From Caldilineaceae bacterium (GTDB taxonomy: Bacteria > Chloroflexota > Anaerolineae > Caldilineales > Caldilineaceae), in NCBI GenBank assembly GCA_028819675.1, contig JAPPKT010000342.1, forward strand, positions 1-12,588: DNA of 12,588 nucleotides, written 5' to 3'. The notes beneath the pieces are model-generated. The model did not search any database. It had not been told where the DNA came from and saw only the letters and a list, made by a program, of their open reading frames with translations. This document shows positions 1-7,282 of this stretch, piece after piece. A program made the translations under genes and the position numbers. Position 1 is the stretch's first letter, and each line of letters opens with the position of its first letter.

Positions 1-40
1 CCTTTTGGGCCCCCCCTTTGGGGGGGGGCCCCCCCCCCCC
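1..40. other. Homopolymer-rich contig end (probable artefact)
   Basis: The first 40 bases are almost entirely runs of C, G and T (for example G from 20 to 28 and C from 29 to 40). Nothing similar occurs inside the window except at the other end. This looks like an assembly or read-end artefact rather than genomic sequence. Confidence 0.75.
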
Positions 41-283
41 AACGCCCCCTCTCCTCCAACACGCCAATTCGGCCTCGTGTCGATATTGGTGACAGGTGCC
101 TAATAGAAGGTGTCCGGCCCGACCACGTCCCGCCCGTCCCATCAGGTCCCCGTACGTGCAGGCGCAAGGCCGGCACTGCGTCTCGCCCGAAGACGGTATA
201 CAACGCCAGCCACCGCCGGCGCCGATTCCCCGCCAGACTGTTCCCACCCCAAATCAGGGATGCACCCGAACACGCTGAAAGGC
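41..283. other. Intergenic region without a supported gene
   Basis: This C-rich stretch upstream of the first gene has short open frames in several phases, but none has a ribosome binding site or a recognisable protein. Apart from the promoter that begins at 284, I see nothing in it. Confidence 0.5.
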
Positions 284-312
284 TTGACACACATCGCACA
301 GTAAACGATAAT
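284..312 (+). promoter_or_regulatory. Near-consensus sigma-70 promoter
   Basis: A perfect -35 box TTGACA (284-289) is followed by a 17-nt spacer and a -10 box GATAAT (307-312, five of six matches). Transcription would start near 319, giving a leader of about 20 nt that still contains the AGGAG ribosome binding site at 329-333. The fit to the gene at 342 is very good and suggests strong, largely constitutive housekeeping expression. No operator-like palindrome is seen around it. Confidence 0.75.
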
Positions 313-341
313 TCCTGTATTCCGCCACAGGAGCAATTCCC

Positions 342-1481
342 ATGAAAATAACACGCATCGACACGCACTTGACCGAACTGGCCAATCGCTCGATACCCTA
401 CGTCGTCGTCCACACCGACGAGGGCATCCACGGTGTTGGCGAGCCATTCTCCTGCGGGCCCGACGGCGCTACCGTCGCCGCCATTCACGACTTCGCAGAG
501 TGGCTCACCGGCCGCGACCCCCGCGACATCGAAGGACTCTATCACCTCATGTACGCTGGCGGCCGTTTCCCTGGCGGCTCAGTCGTAAACGCCGCCATCA
601 GCGGCATCGAACACGCCCTGTGGGACATCGCTGGCAAGGCCGCCGGTCTGCCCGTCTACAGGCTTGTTGGCGGCAAAGCCCGCAACCGTGTCCGCGTCTA
701 CCAGAGCATAGGCGGCGATACGCCCGAAGAGGCAGCCGAGGATGCCATCCGTCTCATCCAGACCTACGGCTATACCGCACTCAAAATGGGCCCCCTGCCT
801 TCCGGCTGGCACCAGATGCCTTGGAATCGAGCCCTTCGCGAGACCGAGCGGCGCGTCGCAGCCGTCCGTGAAGCCGTCGGACCCGACATCGATATCGGAC
901 TCGATCCCCACGCCCGCATCCTCGAGATCGGCCGTGCAGCCCAACTCTGCGAAGTAGTAGCGCCTTTCCGACCCTTCTTCGTCGAAGAGCCCCTTCGCCC
1001 CGAAAACTATGAGGCACTCGCAAAACTCAGCAACAAGGTGAACGTTCCCATCGCCACCGGCGAAATGCTCTACAGCCGCCACGAATTCCGCGAGCTCTTG
1101 GGTTACCATGCCGCGGACATTATCCAGCCCGACATCTGCATCACCGGCGGCCTCTGGGAGATGAAAAAAATCGCTTCAATGGCCGAAGTCCACTACGCCA
1201 GCGTCGCCCCACACAATCCATGCGGACCGGTCGCCACCGCAGTAAACGTCCATTTCGCCGCCAGCACCTCGAACTTCATGATATTGGAGTACAAGGCCGA
1301 TGAAGGACGACGCGCAGAAATAGTTGACGAACCCATCAAGCTTATGGACGGCTACCTTGAGCTGCCCGACCGGCCAGGCCTCGGCATCGACCTGAATCTG
1401 GACGCACTCGCCGCGCACCCCGGCCGCTCCTGGCACAGGCCGTTCCTCATACGCCCGGACGGCTCTCTGGCGTATCAGTAG
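342..1481 (+). CDS. Mandelate racemase/muconate lactonizing enzyme family protein, galactonate dehydratase-like
   Basis: Enolase-superfamily enzyme of 379 residues, usual length. The N-terminal capping domain (about 1-120) precedes a TIM barrel. The metal ligands are D188 (in DPHAR), E215 (FVEEP) and E241 (ATGE), with E215 and E241 spaced 26 residues apart as in mandelate racemase. H190 and H291 (APHNP) are candidate acid/base residues; D264 lies 27 residues before H291, matching the family His-Asp dyad. The KxK motif is replaced by KMGP (K148), similar to KLN in E. coli D-galactonate dehydratase, and the tail WHRPFLIRPDGS also resembles that enzyme. I infer dehydration of a sugar acid to a 2-keto-3-deoxy acid in the cytosol; the exact substrate cannot be read. 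The ATG start is fixed by AGGAG eight bases upstream. It appears monocistronic. Confidence 0.93.
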   Translation: MKITRIDTHLTELANRSIPYVVVHTDEGIHGVGEPFSCGPDGATVAAIHDFAEWLTGRDPRDIEGLYHLMYAGGRFPGGSVVNAAISGIEHALWDIAGKAAGLPVYRLVGGKARNRVRVYQSIGGDTPEEAAEDAIRLIQTYGYTALKMGPLPSGWHQMPWNRALRETERRVAAVREAVGPDIDIGLDPHARILEIGRAAQLCEVVAPFRPFFVEEPLRPENYEALAKLSNKVNVPIATGEMLYSRHEFRELLGYHAADIIQPDICITGGLWEMKKIASMAEVHYASVAPHNPCGPVATAVNVHFAASTSNFMILEYKADEGRRAEIVDEPIKLMDGYLELPDRPGLGIDLNLDALAAHPGRSWHRPFLIRPDGSLAYQ

Positions 1482-1523
1482 ACCTCTCTACAGCTGAAAG
1501 AGTGTCTGGACCTCTTTTTCCTT

Positions 1524-1552
1524 TTGGGCCGCACTGAACCATGAAGTATACT
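1524..1552 (+). promoter_or_regulatory. Possible sigma-70 promoter of the DUF3782-like gene
   Basis: TTGGGC (1524-1529, weak -35) is followed by a 17-nt spacer and TATACT (1547-1552, five of six to consensus). Transcription would begin near 1559 and the leader would contain the perfect palindrome at 1595-1610. The -35 is poor, so this is tentative. Confidence 0.33.
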
Positions 1553-1594
1553 GTTGAAAAGAACGCTTGTGCGAACCTTGGCTTGGGCCATCTC

Positions 1595-1610
1595 TTTGGC
1601 AATTGCCAAA
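1595..1610. promoter_or_regulatory. Perfect 16-bp palindrome, possible operator
   Basis: TTTGGCAATTGCCAAA reads identically on both strands. It ends 29 bases before the ATG at 1640. Its length, symmetry and AT-rich flanks suit a dimeric repressor, and its position would place it in the leader of the interrupted gene. As RNA it would form only a hairpin with a tiny loop and no T-run follows, so it is a poor terminator. The binding protein is unknown. Confidence 0.5.
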
Positions 1611-1639
1611 ATGGCTACTGTACTGATTGAGTTCGGGAA

Positions 1640-2371
1640 ATGACGACTACCGCTATAAATACAATTGAAGATCTTGTGCGGATCATGGACAATCACCCTG
1701 AGTGGGTCGAAGCCATGCGCGTTAGGCTGCTGTCGAGGGAAGTCCTCGAACTTCCCCAAACGATGGCTAGGCTAGCCCAAACCGTGGATAACTTCGCCGC
1801 CTCCACAAAAAAGCGCTTGGAAGCAATTGAAGATCGGTAGGCTCAGCATGAAACCAGGTTTGACTCTGTGGACGCCAGAATCGACGCAGCTGATTCCAGA
1901 TTCGAGTCAGTGTTGAACAGCATACAGAAACTTCGCAATGAAATCGCCCCCATCACCGCCGCTCACGTGCGAAATGCCGCGATCGATGACGCCTTTATGA
2001 TTGCCCACGATCTGGACCTACGTAATCCCAGGACTCTGACCAGAGAAGAGCTATGGGAGTTTTCCGAGTCTGCCGATACATCAGACATTTCCACAAGCGA
2101 TCTGAGAAGCTTTCACCGCGCCCACCTCATATTGGAGGCAGCCGACAAAGACGGAGAAACATGCTACGTCGCCGTGGAAATCTCCTTTACCGCCAATGGC
2201 CGGGATACCGTAAGAGCGATCCGAAACGCAGACTTCATGAAGCGGTTTACCGGAAAGCGCTCGATCGCTGCAGTTGCCGGCCTGTACAAAGACAACCGGA
2301 TCAACGAAGTATTGGAGTCCGGGTCGGTCTTCTGGCACCAGCTTGACCCTGAGCAACTTGAGGTCGAATAG
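1640..2371 (+). pseudogene. DUF3782-like coiled-coil / PD-(D/E)XK-fold protein, interrupted by in-frame TAG
   Basis: One reading frame of 243 codons is split by a TAG at 1838-1840. The first 66 codons carry an N-terminal motif seen in this family (IEDLVRIMDNHPEW, then LPQ) and the start of a coiled coil. The same frame continues after the stop with the coiled coil (HETRFDSVDARID) and a C-terminal domain with LEAADKDGETCYVAVEISF, whose D...E.S pattern resembles the PD-(D/E)XK nuclease-like core of DUF3782 proteins; no Lys follows the Glu, so catalysis is doubtful. CAG to TAG would restore a typical Gln (DRQAQHETRF). A GTG at 1868 could restart the downstream part. Six other genes here end in TAG, so readthrough is unlikely. 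The function of the family is not established. The start ATG lacks a good Shine-Dalgarno. Confidence 0.7.
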
Positions 2372-2372
2372 C

Positions 2373-2405
2373 GCTGCTCAGAGGAATCTCCTCACAGCCA
2401 CTTTT
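2373..2405 (+). terminator. Possible rho-independent terminator
   Basis: Immediately after the stop of the DUF3782-like frame, GCTG (2373-2376) can pair with CAGC (2395-2398). Inside it GAGGA (2381-2385) pairs with TCCTC (2389-2393) across a 3-nt loop, and TTTT follows at 2402-2405. The internal loop and short T-run make it modest. Confidence 0.4.
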
Positions 2406-2511
2406 CCCCGCCAATCCCATTAGCCGGCATCAGGCCCATCCAACAAAATGGTCTGAGCATCTTCCATCCCAACAGGTAGGACACAGTTGGCAATCACGAA
2501 GGAACGGATCC

Positions 2512-3492
2512 ATGCACGCCATCGAAGTCGAACATACTCAATCAGGTCATCAACTCGTCTGGCGGGAGGTGGAAGACCCGATTCCCCAGCCGGGCGAAGC
2601 CCTCGTCTCCATCCACGCGACCACACTGAATCGCGCCGACCTGTCACAGGCTGAAGGAAACTATCCTCCGCCCCCCGGAGCGCCCCACATCATGGGGTTG
2701 GACATGTCAGGAGAAATCCTCAAGCTTGGCCCGGGCGTAGAAGGCTGGCAAGTCGGCGACCAGGCTTGCGCACTCCTCGCCGGCGGTGGCTATGCCGAAA
2801 AGGTTGCAGTCGACCAGCGACTCCTTATCCCAATTCCCCCCGGCTGGTCCTTCGAAGAAGCTGCCTGCCTGCCGGAAGTCTACCTGACCGCCTACGTCAA
2901 TATCTTCATGGAAGCCGGTTTCCAGGCCGGTGAGACCATTCTCATCCACGGCGGCGCCAGCGGCGTAGGCACCGCCGCCATCCAACTGGCAAAGGGCGCT
3001 GGAGGGCGCGTCATCACCACCGCCGGACGCCCTGACAAAGTGAAAGCTTGTCAGGACCAGGGCGCCGATCTGGCCGTCAACTATCGGACAGAAGACTTCG
3101 TTGCCAGTACGCTTGAGTTCACCCAAGGCGAAGGCGTCGACGTTATCCTCGACATGGTGGGGGCAGAATACCTGGAGCGCAATATCAGCCTTCTGAAGGT
3201 GAAGGGCCGCCTCGTATTCATCGCCACGCTGGGCGGTTCAGAAGCAACCGTGGACATCAGGCAACTGATGGGCAAGCGCGCCCGCCTGATTGGCTCAGTT
3301 CTTCGCGCCCGGCCCGTCGCAGAAAAGGCGGAGATAATTCGGCGCTTCCGACAGCAATTCTGGGGGCAAATCGAGGAGGGCTCGATCCGTCCCGTCATCG
3401 ACAAGGTGATGCCCGTCGCCGATGCTCATGCCGCCCACGAGCGCTTGCGAGACTACCAGAACATAGGCAAAATCGTGCTCAAAGTTCGCTGA
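2512..3492 (+). CDS. Zinc-independent medium-chain reductase, NAD(P)H quinone oxidoreductase (PIG3-like)
   Basis: A 326-residue member of the zinc-free medium-chain dehydrogenase/reductase superfamily, typical length. The N-terminal GroES-like domain has the LNRADL segment (39-44) and lacks the Cys/His zinc ligands. The Rossmann half carries IHGGASGVGTAAIQLAK (145-161), the quinone-oxidoreductase dinucleotide motif, here in the PIG3/TP53I3 form. The expected reaction is NAD(P)H-dependent reduction of quinones or related electrophiles in the cytosol. ATG at 2512 has AAGGA eight bases upstream. Its last 14 bases overlap the end of the convergent phosphatase gene, so the two transcripts would be antisense at their tails. 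I see no convincing promoter in 2406-2511. The substrate cannot be told from sequence. Confidence 0.93.
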   Translation: MHAIEVEHTQSGHQLVWREVEDPIPQPGEALVSIHATTLNRADLSQAEGNYPPPPGAPHIMGLDMSGEILKLGPGVEGWQVGDQACALLAGGGYAEKVAVDQRLLIPIPPGWSFEEAACLPEVYLTAYVNIFMEAGFQAGETILIHGGASGVGTAAIQLAKGAGGRVITTAGRPDKVKACQDQGADLAVNYRTEDFVASTLEFTQGEGVDVILDMVGAEYLERNISLLKVKGRLVFIATLGGSEATVDIRQLMGKRARLIGSVLRARPVAEKAEIIRRFRQQFWGQIEEGSIRPVIDKVMPVADAHAAHERLRDYQNIGKIVLKVR

Positions 3493-3922
3493 GCTCGTCC
3501 AATAGAGCCAGTACAGCATTCTCAATCGCGGCCAGCCCCGAATCTGCGTCCGTCACATCCACGTCGTAAATGTTCCAATAGCGCACCCGGTCCGTCCATT
3601 CCGGAAAGCGCGCCGCAATAAGGGGCCGGTGCTCCACATCATTCATTCCAATAGTCAGCGCCGCAGCAATGAGGTCCGACGACTGCAAGTCTATCGGCAG
3701 ACGGAGCGGTTCGCGCGGTGCCATACCAAGCCTGCGCAGCCGCTCCAGGGCGTGCTTGGACATGAAGCCCAGATTTTCCAGACTTGGCTGCAGCCCGCGG
3801 CTCCTCGCCTGCCATGCCAGATTCTTTCGCCGGGCATGCTCATTGAAAAAGTGCTCGGCAAATCGACTGCGGTAGTAGTTTCCAGTGCAGAGGAACAACA
3901 CAGTGGCCGTCATCGGTCCCAC
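3479..3922 (-). CDS. Low-molecular-weight protein tyrosine phosphatase family protein
   Basis: A 147-residue protein with the phosphate-binding P-loop near its N-terminus: C12-T-G-N-Y-Y-R18-S, fitting CX5R(S/T). This fold includes LMW protein tyrosine phosphatases and arsenate reductases; the YY inside the loop is unlike the classical CxGNxCRS. A general acid is expected in the C-terminal part, and D120 or D122 (IYDVD) are candidates, without the classical DP. The likely start is GTG at 3922, with AGGA eight bases upstream inside TTAGGAA that also contains the methyltransferase TAG stop; the ATG three codons later lies too far from it. Only 10 nt separate it from the methyltransferase, so it is the last gene of the PFK operon. 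Substrate unknown; a phosphoprotein or small phosphate ester are both possible. Confidence 0.88.
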   Translation of the reverse strand: MGPMTATVLFLCTGNYYRSRFAEHFFNEHARRKNLAWQARSRGLQPSLENLGFMSKHALERLRRLGMAPREPLRLPIDLQSSDLIAAALTIGMNDVEHRPLIAARFPEWTDRVRYWNIYDVDVTDADSGLAAIENAVLALLDELSEL

Positions 3923-3932
3923 ACCCCGGTTC

Positions 3933-4559
3933 CTAACTCTGATTGCGTAGAGTTATCGCCTGAAAGCTGTCGGCGCTCGACTCTTCTCTTACTATCACCT
4001 GGAAGGAAAGTACCTGGAAAAAGCCTTCTAGGATCGGTTGCAACTCGTCATCAGCATAAAGTGCAAAAAAGCGTTTGGGCTCATAGAAGTCCTCTTCCCG
4101 CACCCCTTCGAAGCTTCGACCACCGTGCATTAGGATGAAGATCAACCCCTCCGGCCTGACTACCCGCCGGATCTCCCGTAGAACCTTTGCGAAGTCCACC
4201 TTTGGCACATGAAGAAGGCAGTTCTGGGCGAACAGCCCGTCATAGTGATCATCCGGGAAATCCAGATGCAGAAAGTCCATCTCATAGGCTTCCAGCCCCT
4301 TAGCACGGCACAATCGAACCATCTCCGGCGAGAGGTCCGTGCAGACGACCTTTAGCCCCCCATCTTGGAAAAAAAGTCCTGCCTGACCCGTTCCGGCGCC
4401 GATTTCCAGGAGTGAAGCCAGATTCTCCGCCTGCAAACGCCGCAAAAACTCCGCCCACAACGCCTGTCTCCACCCCTGGACAGGTTTTCTATCCCGCTCT
4501 TCTGCCTTGGAATCGTAGGCGCGCTTCAGTTCAGAGGTAACGGACGTATAATCAGTCAC
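3933..4559 (-). CDS. Class I SAM-dependent methyltransferase
   Basis: A 208-residue protein with a Rossmann-like methyltransferase fold. Motif I is LLEIGAGTGQ (50-59), the acidic residue binding the SAM ribose is D75 in CTDLSPEMV, and the post-I segment MDFLHLDFPDDHYD (94-107) leads to the NCLLHVP and VLREIRRVVRPEG strands typical of the Methyltransf_11/25 families. The C-terminal third (about 145-208) would form the acceptor site and shows no recognisable signature, so the substrate is unknown. The assigned start is GTG at 4559; no good Shine-Dalgarno precedes it, and the 24-nt gap after the PFK stop suggests translational coupling. The phosphatase follows after 10 nt. Placement in one operon with a glycolytic enzyme and a phosphatase is unusual. 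Confidence 0.9.
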   Translation of the reverse strand: MTDYTSVTSELKRAYDSKAEERDRKPVQGWRQALWAEFLRRLQAENLASLLEIGAGTGQAGLFFQDGGLKVVCTDLSPEMVRLCRAKGLEAYEMDFLHLDFPDDHYDGLFAQNCLLHVPKVDFAKVLREIRRVVRPEGLIFILMHGGRSFEGVREEDFYEPKRFFALYADDELQPILEGFFQVLSFQVIVREESSADSFQAITLRNQS

Positions 4560-4583
4560 GGCGTGATGCCCGAAGTGTCATTC

Positions 4584-6863
4584 TCAAGGTTGATCGGCCT
4601 GGCCAGTAGCCGCCTGTTCGAAAAAACCGGGCCCGGGCTGTGCCAGCATGCGCGCCAGCGGCCGCAGCTCCATCCACCACTGCTCAAGCGGACGTTGGTG
4701 CACTTCGTCCATCAGCCGCGGAATCCGGTACAGCGGCGTAGCGTTTACTTCGCCTTCCTGAATCCCCAGGCAAACCGCCCCCACGTCCGAATAACTCCTC
4801 GGTCCCGGTTGGCTCGCCGTCTCTTCAATTCTCTGCACTGCCTCCCAGGCAAGTCGCGCCGCCAGGATGCGGTCGAACGGGGACGGGTTGCCGCCCTGCT
4901 GCAAGTGCCCCAGGATGGACTGACGCACCTCAAATAAATCCCCTCCCTCTTCTTCGAAAAGCGCGGAAATGAAGGAAGTCGTATAGAAGGAGTTGGCAGC
5001 TTCGTTCCTTATCATCAGCCCCAAACGCTTGCCCTGCTGGAACCCCTGCTTCAGGAGATTGATATCACGTTCGAGGTCCTTGAGCGTAATCCCCTCCTCG
5101 TGCAGATAGACGCGTTCGGCCCCCGTGGCAATGGCGCTCATCAGTGCCAGGTATCCGCAGTATCGCCCCATCACTTCGACAATGAAACACCTGTTAAAGG
5201 CCACCGCAGACTGCTTAATCTTGTCCACAACTTCGACAATACTGTTCAAAGCTGTGTCGGCGCCGATACTCAATTCCGAGCCTGGCAGATTGTTGTTAAT
5301 GCTCGCGGGAATGCAGATTATGGGTATGTCAAAAGCCGGGAAATTGTGTCGCTCTTCGTACAGCCTGTGCGCGGCGTGATATCCTGCCCAGCCGCCTATC
5401 ATCACGATCGCATCCACCTGATGCTTCTCGAGAACCTGCGCCCCAGCGTACAACTCCGCGCCCTCCGGGGTCTTCCGGCTGCTCCCAAGCTCCGATCCCC
5501 CGGTTGGCGCCCAGCCGTTGACGGTCATCCAATTCATCTCTTCGAGATCGTCGTCAATCAGGCCCCGAAAGCCCCACTTGACACCCAGAGGAATGTGGCC
5601 GTTGTCCTCCAGCATGCGAACGACCGCACGCGTAGCCGCGTTCATTCCCGGCGCCGGCGCCCCTCCAGTCAAGACGGCAACACGCAGTCGCCGCTTGTTC
5701 GGCTGCGGCGGGCGCGGGTTCGCGCGTATCAACGTCCGCAGTATGCGGAACGAGTCCTTGTAGGCCTTGCCCCGGTACGCCATCGCCTCGTCAAACCGGC
5801 ATTCGTGGATGCATCTGCCGACCTCGAGCGTCTGTTCCACGCACTCCTTCAACGAGCTGTGAATGATCTTGTTGTTCTCAATACCAATCAGAACCGCTTC
5901 GTCGCTCGGCTTGGCATCCAGAACCGCCTCCGCCGCCGCCGCACCCAGCAACGTCGCCAGGACCCGGTCGGAAGCGCTGGGCGAACCGCCGCGTTGCACA
6001 TGACCAAGAACCGTCACCCGTGCCTCTTCGCCTAGATACTTGGTCAGCACCTCTTCAACATAGCCGCTGGAAATCGGGTTGCCATGACGGTCCTGGGCAC
6101 CCTCTGCCACCACTACAATGCTGTCCCGCCGGCCCATCTCTCGACCCTGCCGCAAGATCGAGCACATCCTCTCTTCCCACGCATCCAGGTTGGGCGGGCT
6201 CTCCGGAATCAGCGCGAAATCGGCGCCCGAAGCCAGCGCCCCCATCAGGGCCAGATGGCCGCAGTGATGACCCATCACCTCCACAACAAATGTACGCTGG
6301 TGACTCGCCGCCGTGCTCGTGATGGCGTCAAGCGCTTCCGTGATGCGGTGAAGCGCAGAGTCCGTTCCTATCGACAGGTCCGTTCCGAACATGTCATTGT
6401 CAATCGAACCCACCAGCCCTGCAACCGCAAGAAATCCGTACTCCTCCCTGACCGAAGGATCAAGGCTCCCCTCGGACACCAGCTCCTCAACTAATGTGCA
6501 CCACTCCTCCCGCAGGACCTGCGCGCCGGTCAAACTGCCGTCGCCGCCGATCACAATCAAACGGTTTATGCCCTGCAGAAGCAGATTGCGCACCGCCTCC
6601 TTGCGTCCCTCCCTTTCGAGAAATCCAGGACTCCTGGCGGTGCCAAGTAGAGTTCCCCCCTGTTGCAGTACACCGCCTACAAATTCCCACGTGAAAGGGC
6701 GAATCAGTTCTCCGCCCTCGATCATGCCTTGAAAACCTTCGAATATCCCGAATACTTCAGCCTTCCGCTCCAGCGCCGCACGCACAGCCGATCGCACAGC
6801 CGCATTCATGCCCTGCGCATCACCTCCACTTGTGAGGACGCCAAGACGAACTGTATTTGTCAT
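4584..6863 (-). CDS. pfkA: Tandem (eukaryotic-type) ATP-dependent 6-phosphofructokinase
   Basis: At 759 residues this is about twice the usual bacterial PFK and close to animal PFK (about 780). It converts fructose 6-phosphate and ATP to fructose 1,6-bisphosphate in the cytosol. The N half (about 5-315) keeps the catalytic set: TSGGDAQGMN (11-20), R77, IGGDGS (105-110; Gly109 favours ATP over pyrophosphate), SIDND (153-157, D155 the catalytic base), R190, MGHHCGH, E254, and R282/H288/R291 in RVTVLGHVQRGG. After a linker, the C half (392-680) repeats the fold but is degenerate: GGWAGY replaces GGDGS, SINNN replaces TIDND, QQGG replaces QRGG. Animal C halves show the same kinds of loss, where that half forms regulatory sites. 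Allostery here is inference. A perfect AGGAGG (6871-6876) lies seven bases before the ATG. First gene of the operon. Confidence 0.95.
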   Translation of the reverse strand: MTNTVRLGVLTSGGDAQGMNAAVRSAVRAALERKAEVFGIFEGFQGMIEGGELIRPFTWEFVGGVLQQGGTLLGTARSPGFLEREGRKEAVRNLLLQGINRLIVIGGDGSLTGAQVLREEWCTLVEELVSEGSLDPSVREEYGFLAVAGLVGSIDNDMFGTDLSIGTDSALHRITEALDAITSTAASHQRTFVVEVMGHHCGHLALMGALASGADFALIPESPPNLDAWEERMCSILRQGREMGRRDSIVVVAEGAQDRHGNPISSGYVEEVLTKYLGEEARVTVLGHVQRGGSPSASDRVLATLLGAAAAEAVLDAKPSDEAVLIGIENNKIIHSSLKECVEQTLEVGRCIHECRFDEAMAYRGKAYKDSFRILRTLIRANPRPPQPNKRRLRVAVLTGGAPAPGMNAATRAVVRMLEDNGHIPLGVKWGFRGLIDDDLEEMNWMTVNGWAPTGGSELGSSRKTPEGAELYAGAQVLEKHQVDAIVMIGGWAGYHAAHRLYEERHNFPAFDIPIICIPASINNNLPGSELSIGADTALNSIVEVVDKIKQSAVAFNRCFIVEVMGRYCGYLALMSAIATGAERVYLHEEGITLKDLERDINLLKQGFQQGKRLGLMIRNEAANSFYTTSFISALFEEEGGDLFEVRQSILGHLQQGGNPSPFDRILAARLAWEAVQRIEETASQPGPRSYSDVGAVCLGIQEGEVNATPLYRIPRLMDEVHQRPLEQWWMELRPLARMLAQPGPGFFEQAATGQADQP

Positions 6864-6900
6864 GCGCCGCCCTCCTCTCGCGGCAAAACTGCATCCTTAA

Positions 6901-6916
6901 GCCGCCCTGCGGCGGC
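6901..6916 (-). promoter_or_regulatory. GC hairpin in the PFK leader
   Basis: GCCGCC (6901-6906) and GGCGGC (6911-6916) form a perfect 6-bp GC stem with a 4-nt loop. It lies between the predicted start of transcription (about 6928) and the ribosome binding site (6871-6876). It could stabilise the mRNA or modulate expression; no T-run follows, so it is not a terminator. Confidence 0.4.
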
Positions 6917-6934
6917 CCCATCTGATTTCCCGAG

Positions 6935-6943
6935 ATTATAGCA
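6935..6943 (-). promoter_or_regulatory. Extended -10 promoter of the PFK operon
   Basis: Read on the minus strand this is TGCTATAAT: a perfect TATAAT (6940 to 6935) with the TGn extension just upstream. No good -35 box lies at the right distance, as is common for extended -10 promoters. Transcription would begin near 6928 and yield a leader of about 65 nt before the PFK start at 6863. Confidence 0.6.
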
Positions 6944-6972
6944 TGTAGCAGTCCATTCTCGCATCTGCCTTT

Positions 6973-7108
6973 CCCCGCGCCGTCTCCCCCAATCCCCAAA
7001 TCAGCCCCGTAGGGGCAGGCCTTGTGCCTGCCCGGTCACCCCCCGCGCCGTCTCCCCCAATCCCCAGATCAGCCCTGTAGGGGCAGGCCTTGTGCCTGCC
7101 CGGTCACC
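6973..7108. repeat. Two tandem copies of a 68-bp palindrome-containing intergenic repeat
   Basis: Copy one is 6973-7040 and copy two 7041-7108; they differ at two positions (6999/7067 and 7008/7076). Each contains the hairpin GGGCAGGC-CTTGT-GCCTGCCC (7013-7033 and 7081-7101), an 8-bp perfect stem preceded by GTAG. GTAGGGGC-type palindromes recall the REP-like elements scattered between genes in many environmental bacteria; that resemblance is from memory, not from a search. No transposase is nearby. The high identity of the copies suggests recent tandem duplication. Confidence 0.85.
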
Positions 7109-7282
7109 CCCAAAGCATGCCATCTCCACCTGTCGGTCGCCCACACCATCACACTTAACACATGGAGTATCGAAATCACCACTTCGGTCCCCCCACCATC
7201 TCCAACGGCTCTCGAAACCGGGCTCCCACCTGAATTCCGGACAAGCATCTCCTGTCAGAACCAATGATTTGCCCTGCACTCT

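Noticed and set aside
1497..1519. Terminator after the dehydratase gene
   Set aside because: AAAGAG/CTCTTT can pair over a 9-nt loop, but the stem is short and AT-rich with the T-run mostly inside the stem; too weak to call.
1838..1840. Amber readthrough or an alternative genetic code
   Set aside because: Six genes in the window end with TAG and others with TGA in their expected places, and the only tRNA here reads AGA.
5100..6035. A 311-codon plus-strand open frame
   Set aside because: It is antisense to the strongly supported PFK gene, has no ribosome site and shows no recognisable domain.
6973..7108. CRISPR array
   Set aside because: Two directly abutting 68-bp copies with no variable spacers and no cas genes; this is a tandem repeat.
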